Shown one piece after another: positions 1-8,665 of a DNA stretch of 64,000 bases. The notes under the pieces were generated by a model. That model saw nothing but the letters and a program-made list of their open reading frames with translations. It was not told where the DNA came from and ran no database searches. Position 1 is the stretch's first letter; every line of letters starts with the position of its first letter. The translations under genes were made by a program, and so were the position numbers. Origin of the DNA: Flavobacteriales bacterium ALC-1 (GTDB taxonomy: Bacteria > Bacteroidota > Bacteroidia > Flavobacteriales > Flavobacteriaceae); NCBI GenBank assembly GCA_000171875.1, contig ABHI01000007.1, positions 1 through 64,000 on the forward strand, read 5' to 3'.

Positions 1-2718
1 GGTAAGCTTCCATAATAGCATTATAGGTTTCATTTGCCATTGTTCTAATGCTTCTGTAGTTATACTACAAGATACAGATACATTAAAGCTAGAGGCTGCC
101 ATATCAAACGCTGATGCGGAAACCGCTAACTCTTGTCTAATACCATCCATAAAGGTGTAGTCGTATTCAAACTGTCTGTGCCCAAGAACAGTCATGTCAT
201 CATGATTGTCGTAACCTACAGAAATATTAATTCTTCCGTTATTACCATTACCTGAATCTGAGAATATTCTTCCGTTTACAGTTGCACTTTTTGCTTCATA
301 ACCTTCAGTAATATCAATATTATCATTTAATGAACTTGCCTCATCATTGGCTTGAGCATTATAGTCTAACTTAAATGATTTACTTAAAGTAATCATCTCT
401 TGTGGTGCAGAAGACACCTCGGCATTATATTCTGAAGCAATTTGTTGGTAATTAGTTTCATTTATATCTAATGCGGAACTCATTGCCAATTCTCCCTCTA
501 ACAAACTTGGGTGTGTTGGCTTATCGGGAAAAATTAAATCCTTATCAATCTCATCGTTTTCAATTTTTTTCCAAATCGCTTCTTTAAAAAACTTAGAGGG
601 CTCTGGTATTGCAAATTCATACATTAAACGTTTGCCGTAATTAATAAGCTTGTTTTTGTAGATTTTATCCACCCAACGATAAACACCTGTAACATGAGTT
701 TCTCCCTTTCTGTTATCAAAACCATGTGAATTATTTTCTTCAAACTCTCTAAGGATTCGAGATGTACGTTTAGAACTTATTTTCTGCACCACACGTTCCA
801 TAGCACGTTCTGTAACCTCCTGTGCATAAGTTTGCGCTTGTGTATTAGAGTTAGAAGATGCGCTTGCAGATGCGGAATTAAAAGAAGCTCCAGCTGTAAA
901 GCCCCAATTTTTACCTCCACCTCTCACTGAGGCATTTGCTCCATAAGATTGAGATTCGTCTTCGTTTAAAACAGAGGCCACCTCACTTTGCATTTCGTTG
1001 CGCTCAGTGGTGGTTGAGTCTGTTAAGTTTTCAATTTCGCTTTCTCTACTCTCTTCTATGGTTGTTTCTGCACTTGTTAAACTACGCGTAGAACGTTCTT
1101 TATACTCACGTGCCATTACATTTTCAATATGAGAAACTTCTCCAGGAACGTAACAACATACTTCTTGCTCCACACGTCTAAAATCTGCGACACCTAAATT
1201 GGTAATACCATAAACAGACTCTAAACTATTTAGTTCTGTTTCGGCGTTTTCACCAACAATAGTTGCACAACCCGTTACACTTTCTGTTAGTTTGCTGATA
1301 TTAAAATTGTCTATATTAAAATCAATTGTCTTTCCATTAGATAATGTGTATTGTCCTGTTAGAGTATAAATGCCATGTATTAAATCTAAGCCAGATTCAA
1401 ACAAAATTAAACCCAAGTGTGTTGAAACACCTCCGCCATGTACTCGTCTTATTTCATTACTACTGTAAGAAACACTACTGTCTGAATTAAGCTCTAAACT
1501 ATATGTAGCACTCAAAATCTGCGTGTTTTGAGGGGTTGCTAAATACATATAAATATTAGACTTATTCTTTGGCGCTCTATCCTTTCTTACTAAAAAGCAA
1601 TATGGAGTAGAGGGCAGTCGCGAACTTCGGTTGGTGCGTATATATGTACCTCCAACATTTACTTTTCCTGATGACTTTTTTGCTTTAGAAAATACAGCCT
1701 TGTTTTCTTTTTTAATTTTTGACTTTAGAGCGTTTTTAGCTTCCGTAAATGTATCATACATTTCTAAACCTTCATTATCAAAAACATTGTATGCGTTATC
1801 AGATAGTTTAGTTGCTAAATACGTTTTGGTAATTGTTTCTTCAGGCGTGTAAGAAAACTTAGGGAAAACTAAATCAGGGTACGTTTTTACATCTACTATT
1901 TCACCTGTATCAGAATCCGTTTGTTGAACAATTACGGGAGTTGCATTTTCTATTAACGTTTCTACATCTTTATTATATTGATTTAAAGCAGTGTCATAAG
2001 CTTTTTGGTTTGCCTTATTGAAGATCACCTCTTCTTTATCCAGCTCTTTAATCAATAATTTATAGTCAGATATCCTGTCTTTAGCCAAGGCAATATCTGC
2101 CTCATTATTTATGGCTTTTCTTTGTAAGTCAGATAGTTTAGGGCCTAGCTTAGTTATTTCTGTGGTAATTTTAGAAAAAAGAGCTTTAGGCATTACCACA
2201 CTTGCGTTGGCTCGTCTTGTAAACTCTTTATCTTGCTCTTCTGTAAAGATTGTGTTTTCACTTAAATCATTAAAGGCATCTAGAAATTGATTAGCCACTA
2301 AAAGTCTTATTAAAGCCTCTCTTACATGAACAGATGCTTTGCTAATGGTTTGATAAATTAGGTTTTCCCAAACCACAATTTCTGATGTTGTTAACAAAGA
2401 AGCACCTTCAGAATTTGCCTTAATCTCATCATAACTAAGCGCGTTCTTGTTTCGCATTAACCAAGAAGAAAATAGATATAATGCAGGGTTCAATTGTTTT
2501 ACATCGGCAATAGTTTTTAAAGAACCCGTAAAAGCATCTGCTTCTTGCTGTAATAATACCTTTTTATCAGATTCTTGTTGGTTTTCAACTACTGATAGAA
2601 ACCTATTTGGCTCTTCTGGATGATATACAAAACCAGGGTGGTCTTCTTTCTCATCTATTAGTTGTGGACTACGTAAAGTCACAAACCTAAATAGGTTGTT
2701 TTTAATATTTTGACTCAT
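1..2718 (-). CDS. Large uncharacterised protein, 5' part only (runs off left edge)
   Basis: On the minus strand an open frame begins with ATG at 2718 (MSQNIKNNLFRFVTLR...) and stays open for about 906 codons to base 1 with no stop. I do not recognise the family with certainty. No signal peptide or membrane segment is visible at the start, so a cytoplasmic protein or one exported by a non-Sec route is likely. Visible landmarks are a helical, coiled-coil-like stretch at about residues 190-240, a Gly/Ser/Ala-rich low-complexity stretch at about 585-625, and a charged segment leading to a well-ordered block near residue 675 (GVYRWVDKIY, then NYGKRLMYEF and IPEP). Near the window edge the frame probably slips: after EQWQ, inserting one base in the T run at 33-35 restores a natural continuation (ETYNAIMEAY). 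It is divergent from the S24 regulator, from which it is separated by 346 bp containing two inverted repeats. Confidence 0.8.
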   Translation of the reverse strand, partial: MSQNIKNNLFRFVTLRSPQLIDEKEDHPGFVYHPEEPNRFLSVVENQQESDKKVLLQQEADAFTGSLKTIADVKQLNPALYLFSSWLMRNKNALSYDEIKANSEGASLLTTSEIVVWENLIYQTISKASVHVREALIRLLVANQFLDAFNDLSENTIFTEEQDKEFTRRANASVVMPKALFSKITTEITKLGPKLSDLQRKAINNEADIALAKDRISDYKLLIKELDKEEVIFNKANQKAYDTALNQYNKDVETLIENATPVIVQQTDSDTGEIVDVKTYPDLVFPKFSYTPEETITKTYLATKLSDNAYNVFDNEGLEMYDTFTEAKNALKSKIKKENKAVFSKAKKSSGKVNVGGTYIRTNRSSRLPSTPYCFLVRKDRAPKNKSNIYMYLATPQNTQILSATYSLELNSDSSVSYSSNEIRRVHGGGVSTHLGLILFESGLDLIHGIYTLTGQYTLSNGKTIDFNIDNFNISKLTESVTGCATIVGENAETELNSLESVYGITNLGVADFRRVEQEVCCYVPGEVSHIENVMAREYKERSTRSLTSAETTIEESRESEIENLTDSTTTERNEMQSEVASVLNEDESQSYGANASVRGGGKNWGFTAGASFNSASASASSNSNTQAQTYAQEVTERAMERVVQKISSKRTSRILREFEENNSHGFDNRKGETHVTGVYRWVDKIYKNKLINYGKRLMYEFAIPEPSKFFKEAIWKKIENDEIDKDLIFPDKPTHPSLLEGELAMSSALDINETNYQQIASEYNAEVSSAPQEMITLSKSFKLDYNAQANDEASSLNDNIDITEGYEAKSATVNGRIFSDSGNGNNGRINISVGYDNHDDMTVLGHRQFEYDYTFMDGIRQELAVSASAFDMAASSFNVSVSCSITTEALEQWQMKPIMLLWKLT

Positions 2719-2763
2719 TTTAATTTTTTTAAAGTTTATACTAATTATTAAGCTCCTTTTAGG

Positions 2764-2794
2764 AACTGTTATGTTTTTCGCTTTTCTAACAGTT
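2764..2794. repeat. Inverted repeat, 8-bp arms
   Basis: The arms aactgtta (2764-2771) and taacagtt (2787-2794) are perfect complements separated by 15 bases. The repeat lies about 46 bases upstream of the start codon of the large minus-strand gene, so it would fall in its promoter or leader. It could be an operator or a leader hairpin; nothing in the sequence decides between them. Confidence 0.45.
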
Positions 2795-2837
2795 TACCCT
2801 AATACAAAGTCTTAATACTTAAGACATAAACTTTCCT

Positions 2838-2863
2838 CATATTCCGTATAATGTTGGAATATG
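2838..2863. promoter_or_regulatory. Inverted repeat, candidate operator
   Basis: The perfect 8-bp arms catattcc (2838-2845) and ggaatatg (2856-2863) have a 10-base spacer, giving an 18-base centre-to-centre distance of the kind bound by dimeric helix-turn-helix repressors. The repeat sits between two divergent genes, one of which encodes an S24/LexA-type regulator, so it is a candidate autoregulatory operator. That link is inference. Confidence 0.4.
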
Positions 2864-3064
2864 TAACCTTCAAATCGTCTTCTAAATGTAAAAATGATTG
2901 TAAATTCTAAAAATTTTGCTTCAAAAACACAACAAATGTTTAATTTTAAAGTGTTTTTTGTATATTAGCAATTATTTAGAGCACAAATATAAAACATTTT
3001 ACAGAATAAAACTAACATAATTTTAATTTTTTTGTAAAAAGTTTGAAATTAAAATTTATTGCTT

Positions 3065-3875
3065 ATGGAGGGTATCGACGAAAAAATATCAGCAATTATT
3101 AATCATTTTCATCTTAATAATTTTTCATTTTCTAAACGCATTGGAGTTACAGGAACTACTGTAGATAGTATTGTTAACGGAAGGCCACAAGCTGATGGTT
3201 CTCGTAAAAAAACAAAACCTGGCTACGATGTCTTAAACGCTATTATCGATACTTTTAATGTCAATCCAGACTTTCTGTTTAGTAAAAGCACAATAATGCT
3301 AAAATCTGATGTTGTAAAGGGTCAAACATATTCTGGAATGCCTCAAGTTATTGCTGTTAACCAAACTGGAGATGAAAATGTGGTTTATGTACCAGTAAAA
3401 GCTAGGGCAGGTTATTTAGATGGTTATGGTGACCCTGAATATATTGAAACCCTTCCGTCTTTTAATATGCCACATCTTACAAACGGTACTTATCGTTGTT
3501 TTGAGGTTAAAGGGAATTCCATGGTGCGTACATTTTTTGACGGTGATTTGGTCTTTGGTAAATATGTTGAAGATCTTAATGATATTAAAGATGGTCGTAT
3601 ATATGTTATAGTGAGTAAAAATGATGGTATTAGTATTAAAACGTGTCATTAATAGAATTGCTGAGCGCCGAAAGCTTATTTTAAAAAGTGATAATAAGGA
3701 TGGCAACTATCCAACTTACACCATTAACGCTGAAGATATTGTTGAGGTGTGGTACGTAACTATGTATGCCTCTAAGCAAATGCCAGAACCTGTTGATATT
3801 TATGACCGTTTACACGAACTAGAAAGTAAAGTTGTAGATTTAGAAGGTGTGTTACAGCGTAAAAGTTTAAATTAA
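3065..3875 (+). CDS. S24/LexA-like transcriptional regulator, apparent frameshift
   Basis: The N-terminal half (residues about 1-75) looks like a phage-repressor-type helix-turn-helix domain. The C-terminal half is an S24 peptidase-like domain with an Ala-Gly pair (KARAGYL) resembling the self-cleavage site and the catalytic Ser motif KGNSM. The frame breaks at the A run 3638-3641. Ignoring one A joins GISIK to RVINRIAER, and the protein then continues to the stop at 3873-3875 with a C-terminal coiled coil (LHELESKVVDLEGVLQ). The break falls at the codon for the Lys expected to complete the Ser/Lys dyad. The repaired length is about 270 residues. I prefer ATG 3065 over the in-frame TTG at 3059. 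rnpA follows 47 bp downstream. A homopolymer sequencing error is the likeliest cause; otherwise this is a recent pseudogene. Confidence 0.8.
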
Positions 3876-3922
3876 TATACTTTTTATCTCTAAAAAGAAA
3901 ACCTAACTAGATCTTAGTGTTA

Positions 3923-4300
3923 ATGTCCTTTAAATATTCAAAAAAAGATAAGCTTAAAAGTAAAAAACTCATAGAACAGCTTTTTACTGAAGGGAAAGCA
4001 ATTACAGCTTATCCACTACGTTTAATTTATCTTAAAACCGAATTTGAAGACAATAGTACTCTTAAAACAGGAGTTTCAGTAAGTAAGCGTCTCCATAAGA
4101 CTGCAGTGGCTAGAAATCGTATAAAACGTCTTTTAAGAGAAGCTTATAGGCTTAATAAGCCCATATATTTTAACAATAGTTCAACATCTTATGCGTTTAT
4201 GATTTTATACCTTAGCAAAGATGGAACAACTTTTGATAAACTAAACAAGAGTATGAAATTGTTGTTTGATAAATTTATCGACAAAACTTCTGAAACATGA
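3923..4300 (+). CDS. rnpA: Ribonuclease P protein component
   Basis: This is the protein subunit of RNase P, which binds the catalytic RNA and matures the 5' ends of tRNAs. The 125-residue length fits the family, and the diagnostic basic signature RNRIKRLLRE is at residues 64-73 (consensus RNRxKRxxRE). The upstream basic region (KKLIEQLFTEGKAI, VSVSKRLHKTAVA) is also typical. ATG 3923 is chosen over the GTG two codons upstream. The stop overlaps the start of the S41 protease by four bases (ATGA), indicating a translationally coupled operon. rnpA is often near the chromosomal origin in bacteria, although in Bacteroidota this linkage is looser. Confidence 0.96.
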   Translation: MSFKYSKKDKLKSKKLIEQLFTEGKAITAYPLRLIYLKTEFEDNSTLKTGVSVSKRLHKTAVARNRIKRLLREAYRLNKPIYFNNSSTSYAFMILYLSKDGTTFDKLNKSMKLLFDKFIDKTSET

Positions 4301-5931
4301 AAAAACTACTACATAAAAAAATAATGCTTCCTGTGTTGGCTGTTGTTATTTTTCTCAGTACTACTGCTTTCAAAAATGATTTCTTTGAAATTGCGAAGCA
4401 GATTGAAATATTTACCACGCTTTTTAAGGAAATCAACATGAATTATGTGGATGATACCAATCCAGGAGATTTAATGGACACAGCGATTAAAAGCATGTTA
4501 GATGATTTAGATCCTTACACACAATTTTATAACGAACAGGATGTAGAATCTGCTAGAATAAACAATGCTGGAGATTATACTGGTATTGGTGCTAGAGTCT
4601 TAACCTTAAAAGATAAATTACTTATTGTTGAGCCTTATAAAGGTTATGCGGCAGATAAGGCTGGTCTTAAAGCTGGAGACGAAATTATAAAAGTAGATAA
4701 AGTAACTGTTGCTGATTTTAAAGATGATGCCGCAAATTTATTACAAGGAGCAGCTGGTACGGAAGTAAACGTAACCTACAAAAGACAAGGAAAAACCAAT
4801 ACGGTTAAAATTATAAGAGAATCTTTAGAAATTAAAGCTGTCCCTCACTATTCTATGGTAGATGAAAAAACCGGTTATATTGTTCTGAGAAGATTTAATG
4901 ATAAAGCTTCTTCAGAAACTTTTAGTGCTCTAAAAGCTTTAAAAAATCAAGGAGCTACACAATTAATATTAGACCTTAGAGGAAATCCGGGTGGTCTTTT
5001 ACATGAAGCCGTAAATGTGACTAATATTTTTGTTCCTAAAGATCAATTAGTAGTTACCACAAAATCTAAAGTAAAAAAATACAATAAAACCTATTATACT
5101 AAGCGAGAAGCTGTAGATACTGAAATTCCATTAGTGGTACTGGTAGATGGTAGCAGTGCTTCTGCAAGTGAGATTGTGTCTGGTGCATTGCAAGATATGG
5201 ACCGCGCTGTGGTGGTTGGTACACGTAGTTTTGGAAAAGGACTGGTGCAGAGACCAAAACCTTTAACTTATGGTACACAAATGAAAATTACAATTTCTAG
5301 ATATTATACACCTTCTGGTCGTTGTATACAAGCTTTAGATTATTGGAATAGAGATGAAAACGGTAAAGCCACTAGAACTAAAAAAGAAAACTATAATGCA
5401 TTTAAAACCAAGAATGGTCGCGACGTGTTTGATGGTGGTGGTGTGCAACCAGATATTGAGGTAGAATTCGCAAAACAAACACCAATAACTAAAGCGATAT
5501 TAAATGAAAACTTGGTTTTCAACTTTGCAACCAATTATTATTATGATCATAAGGTTGAAGATTTAAAAAGTTTTAGGTTTTCTGATTCAGAATTTAAAAA
5601 GTTTAAAAACTTCATAAAAGCAAGTGGTTTTAATTTTGAAACCAAAACAGAACAAGCATTACAAGATGCTATAACAATTGCAAAAGAAGAGGAATTAGAT
5701 GGTGTAATTAATTCAGAATATAAAGACTTAACTACAGCGTTACAACGCTATAAATCTAGTGCGATTGAAGGTAATAAAACACAATTAAAATCATTAATTA
5801 CAGACGAAATTATTAAACGTTATTTCTATAGTGAAGGCTTATATACCTACTATACAGCTAATAATTTAGAAATAAAAAAAGCATTAAGTATTCTTAACAA
5901 CCCATCGCAATATGCGAGCATTTTGAGGTGA
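4297..5931 (+). CDS. C-terminal processing peptidase, S41 family
   Basis: This is a periplasmic tail-specific serine protease of the CtpA/Prc type. Residues 1-25 form a signal peptide or N-terminal anchor. A PDZ domain covers about 90-170 (YTGIGARV, KAGLKAGDEIIKVD). The S41 catalytic core follows, with the substrate-pocket motif LDLRGNPGG at 226-234, the nucleophile Ser289 in GSSASASE and the general base Lys314 in SFGKG; the 25-residue spacing matches E. coli Prc Ser452/Lys477. The 544-residue length is usual for Bacteroidota members, which carry a C-terminal helical extension. It is translationally coupled to rnpA. Its substrates cannot be read from the sequence. Confidence 0.95.
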   Translation: MKKLLHKKIMLPVLAVVIFLSTTAFKNDFFEIAKQIEIFTTLFKEINMNYVDDTNPGDLMDTAIKSMLDDLDPYTQFYNEQDVESARINNAGDYTGIGARVLTLKDKLLIVEPYKGYAADKAGLKAGDEIIKVDKVTVADFKDDAANLLQGAAGTEVNVTYKRQGKTNTVKIIRESLEIKAVPHYSMVDEKTGYIVLRRFNDKASSETFSALKALKNQGATQLILDLRGNPGGLLHEAVNVTNIFVPKDQLVVTTKSKVKKYNKTYYTKREAVDTEIPLVVLVDGSSASASEIVSGALQDMDRAVVVGTRSFGKGLVQRPKPLTYGTQMKITISRYYTPSGRCIQALDYWNRDENGKATRTKKENYNAFKTKNGRDVFDGGGVQPDIEVEFAKQTPITKAILNENLVFNFATNYYYDHKVEDLKSFRFSDSEFKKFKNFIKASGFNFETKTEQALQDAITIAKEEELDGVINSEYKDLTTALQRYKSSAIEGNKTQLKSLITDEIIKRYFYSEGLYTYYTANNLEIKKALSILNNPSQYASILR

Positions 5932-5995
5932 AAACTTAATTTTTTTTATATTTAACATTATATAAATTTTCGAATTGTAAGAAAATTAAAATAAA

Positions 5996-6827
5996 ATGAA
6001 GGCCCTACTTATATTTTTAACTCTTAGTTTTCAGCTTGCTTTTTCTCAGCAAGAACTGAAACACGAAGTGTATTTTGATACTGATAAATACAATATTCCT
6101 GAAACTGAACACAGTAGGTTATTACTCTTTTTGTCTAAAGTAGAGGAGATGGATATTGAAAAAATTTCCATTTATGGTTTTTGCGACGATAGAGGAAGTG
6201 ATAACTATAACTTAGTACTTTCTCAACAACGCGCAGATGCTATTAAAACTGTATTTTCTAATAACGAATTTGATGAATCTGTAATTACAAATGTTGATGG
6301 GAAAGGAGAGATTTTACTAAACATTGTACACGAGGAAAATCTTAGTAAAATAAGAGGTTTAAACCGTAAAGTTGAAATTATAGTAAAACCTGTTTATCCT
6401 CCTAAACCTAAAGAGGTTAAAGAAGATAATACTGAAACTTTATTAAAAGGAGAGTTAAAGGAAGGAGATAAAATTTTATTAGATAATTTATTATTTAGAA
6501 CAGGATATAGCTACTTAACAAAAGAGTCTAAACCAGTACTCGATAAGATTGCTGTAATATTAGCAGAACGTACAAATGTTTACTTTACCATTGAAGGCCA
6601 CGTGTGTTGCACTCAAGGAGAAAGAGATGCAATTGATCGTAAAACCAAGAAAAGAAATCTATCTGTAGCGCGTGCAAAATATATTTACGACTACCTTGTT
6701 AAAAAGGTGTAAGACCTTATCGAATGAAGTTTGTTGGTATGCGTAGAAAGAGCCTCTTGGTGGTGAGCAGATTTGATAGCGTGTAGAAATATTGGTTACA
6801 AAAATTTATAAAAAGGATTCTGATTAA
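5996..6827 (+). CDS. Double OmpA-domain outer-membrane protein, broken C-terminus
   Basis: A signal peptide (about 1-17, ending FSQ) is followed by two OmpA-like peptidoglycan-binding domains. The first is at about 25-130 (VYFDTDKYNIP, GFCDDRGSDNYNLVLSQQRA). The second begins at about 160 (LLFRTGYSYL, FTIEGHVCC). The uninterrupted frame stops at 6712, inside the second domain. The missing part is still present downstream in shifted frames: RPYRMKFVGM, then PLGGEQI, then RVEILVTKIYKKDSD and a stop at 6825-6827. Restoring it needs one extra A in the run near 6703, one extra C near 6752 and three bases near 6770. The repaired end overlaps the convergent acetyltransferase stop by four bases. Several deletions in about 70 bp suggest a poor-quality stretch; a decayed gene is the alternative. 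Confidence 0.85.
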
Positions 6828-7267
6828 TTTTTAATCATTCTAATATGTGGGATACCATCTTCAAGGTACTCCTCACCTATTTCTATAAATTCTAAATTAT
6901 TATAAAAACGCTTTAAATACGTTTGGGCAGAAATTTTAATTGTGGTCTCGTTGTAATAACGTTTTACAGCTTCAATTGAAGCATTCATAATATCATAACC
7001 GTATTTATATTGTCGTTCTTCTTCCTTAACTACTACTCTACCAATACTAGCGTTTTCAAAATAATAGCCTGGTTTAAATACACGTGTATACGCTACTAAA
7101 TCATCATTCTTATAACCTAAAACATGGAGTGCTTTTTGATCCTTACCATCTACGTCCTGATACACACAATCTTGTTCTACAACAAAAACCTCACTTCTTA
7201 ATTGAAGTAAGTCATAGAGTTCTCTTGTAGTTAACTCTTTAAAGGTTTTGGTTTTTATATCTAACAT
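6824..7267 (-). CDS. GNAT family N-acetyltransferase, ElaA-like
   Basis: This is a 147-residue acyl-CoA N-acetyltransferase of the ElaA subgroup. Typical elements are the N-terminal block LYDLLQLRSEVFVVEQDCVYQDVDG split around residues 20-45, the central strand-and-loop ASIGRVVVKEEERQYKYGYD (acetyl-CoA pyrophosphate-binding region, about 73-92), and the C-terminal FYNNLEFIEIGEEYLEDGIPH. The substrate of ElaA proteins is not established. It is the downstream gene after the CDF transporter (6 bp gap), so the two are probably cotranscribed. It converges with the OmpA-domain gene. Confidence 0.9.
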   Translation of the reverse strand: MLDIKTKTFKELTTRELYDLLQLRSEVFVVEQDCVYQDVDGKDQKALHVLGYKNDDLVAYTRVFKPGYYFENASIGRVVVKEEERQYKYGYDIMNASIEAVKRYYNETTIKISAQTYLKRFYNNLEFIEIGEEYLEDGIPHIRMIKN

Positions 7268-7273
7268 ATCTAT

Positions 7274-8189
7274 TTAATCTTGTACAATGACATCCTTACT
7301 ATCACATTTACCAAACTCTGGTTGAATATTAATATGGTTAATTTCAAATTTATGAAATAGTAATTCTTCTATTTGATGTAAAATTATATCAAATTCTGAA
7401 AGTGTAATGTTAGATTCAAAATCTACATGTGCTTCAAAATGGGTCTCATCTTCGTTTAACTGCCAAACATGGATATGGTGCACATTTTTTATAGATTCAA
7501 AAGCGTTTATTTCTTTAATTATTTCATCAACAGGTATGTCTTCTGGTGTAAACAACATTAGGACTTTAGTGGATGCTTTTAGTAAATCAAATCCCATCCA
7601 AATAAGATATAATGCAATAGCGAATGTAAGTACACTATCTATCCACCAAATTTGATAAAATTGCATTAATAAACCACCAACTAAAACTGCTACACTAGCC
7701 ATCATATCCGTTAATAGATGTAAGTAAGCACTTTTCATATTCATATTATCTTCTGCATTTCGCTTTAATAACAGAACACTAAATCCATTACCTAAAATAG
7801 CTACAATAGAAAGCCATATTACTAAATTAGATTCTATTTCTTGTGGATTTTGGAAACGCTCAACAGCTTCAAAAATTAAAAGTATAGCAACAATAATTAA
7901 AGTGGAAGCATTAATAAAAGCTGCTAAAATTTCAGCACGTTTATATCCAAAGGTACGTTTTATAGAAGCTTTACGTTTAACTAGTTTATTAGCTATATAG
8001 CTTATAATTAGTGAAATAACATCACTAAAATTATGGAGGGCATCACTCAATAAAGCTAAACTACCAGAAATTAAACCACCTACAACTTGTGCAGCTGTAA
8101 TAGCAATATTTAAACTATAGAAATTAAAGATTACGACCATTAAGATCGTTATGAGAATGTGAGTGATTATGCGAGTGAGAATGACCCAT
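7274..8189 (-). CDS. Cation diffusion facilitator (zinc-type), apparent N-terminal frameshift
   Basis: This is a CDF-family metal/proton antiporter of the CzcD/ZitB type that exports Zn2+ or similar ions across the inner membrane. About six transmembrane helices are visible, with the metal-site motifs ALLSDALHNFSDV and HLLTDMMASVAV (HxxxD type) and a cytoplasmic C-terminal domain (HHIHVWQLNED). The open frame starts at 8140, but the expected His-rich N-terminal metal tail (MGHSHSHNHSHSHND) is encoded just upstream from ATG 8189 in another frame. Dropping one base of the AAA run at 8126-8128 fuses both (NGRNL to NFYSLNIAI). I therefore give the gene as 8189-7274. It is probably cotranscribed with the ElaA-like gene. 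Confidence 0.9.
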
Positions 8190-8211
8190 CTAACATGATA
8201 ATGGATCTTAT

Positions 8212-8622
8212 CTACACGGTTTGATGACGACCACCTTCAAACGCAGTATTTAAAAATGTATCCACCATTTTAATAGCTTGAGGAATTGATGTAAAACGCG
8301 CAGGAATACAAATAATGTTCGCATTATTATGTAAACGTGTCAATTCTGTAATTTCACTAGTCCAACACACACCAGCTCTAACATTTTGGTATTTATTTGC
8401 TGTCATAGCTACACCATTAGCGCTACCACAAATTAAGATACCTAAATCTGCGTTACCATCATTAACATCTTTAGCAACAGGATGTACAAAATCTGGATAA
8501 TCTACGCTATCTAAAGTATCGGTACCATAATTAGTTATAGTATATCCTTTAGTTTCTAAATGCTTTACAACTGCTTGTTTATAATCTGGACCTGCGTGAT
8601 CGTTACCTATAGATATTTTCAT
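8212..8622 (-). CDS. rpiB: Ribose 5-phosphate isomerase B
   Basis: This sugar-phosphate isomerase interconverts ribose 5-phosphate and ribulose 5-phosphate in the pentose phosphate pathway. The start MKISIGNDHAG, the active-site segment GILICGSANGVAMTANK and the phosphate-binding VRAGVCW/LTRLHNNAN block are diagnostic of the RpiB/LacAB family, and 136 residues is a normal length. The frame is open further upstream, but those residues (PRFARND) come from an intergenic dispersed repeat, so the start at 8622 (or 8625, one Met earlier) is preferred. It is the most upstream gene of a leftward block and faces away from the non-coding block at 8666-9301. Confidence 0.94.
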   Translation of the reverse strand: MKISIGNDHAGPDYKQAVVKHLETKGYTITNYGTDTLDSVDYPDFVHPVAKDVNDGNADLGILICGSANGVAMTANKYQNVRAGVCWTSEITELTRLHNNANIICIPARFTSIPQAIKMVDTFLNTAFEGGRHQTV

Positions 8623-8637
8623 CATTTCAATTTTAGT

Positions 8638-8665
8638 GTCATTGCGAGCGAAGCGCGGCAATCTC
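8638..8665. repeat. Dispersed intergenic repeat (GTCATTGCGAG type)
   Basis: The word gtcattgcgagcgaagcg followed by cggcaatctc has the look of short repeats scattered between genes in many Bacteroidota genomes. It is much more GC-rich than its surroundings. A possibly related GTCATTCT-type element occurs at 33833-33859. It generates a spurious N-terminal extension of rpiB. Confidence 0.5.

Larger units (their letters stand above)
2719..3064. other. Divergent intergenic region
   Basis: These 346 bases separate the divergent large protein (minus) and the S24-type regulator (plus). No open frame of note is visible. The region holds two inverted repeats (2764-2794 and 2838-2863), listed separately, and is very AT-rich towards the regulator start. 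It must carry the promoters of both genes, but I see no clear TTG-N19-TANNTTTG promoter. Confidence 0.6.

Noticed and set aside
1631-1852. Plus-strand 73-codon frame inside the left-edge gene
   Set aside because: It is antisense to the long minus-strand frame, which has clear protein-like composition; no family recognised.
1-3875. Prophage at the left edge suggested by the S24 regulator
   Set aside because: No integrase, capsid, portal or tail gene is visible; the regulator is followed directly by rnpA.
8626-8661. Extended N-terminus of RpiB (PRFARND...)
   Set aside because: These residues come from a dispersed intergenic repeat; family members start MKIxIGxDHAG.
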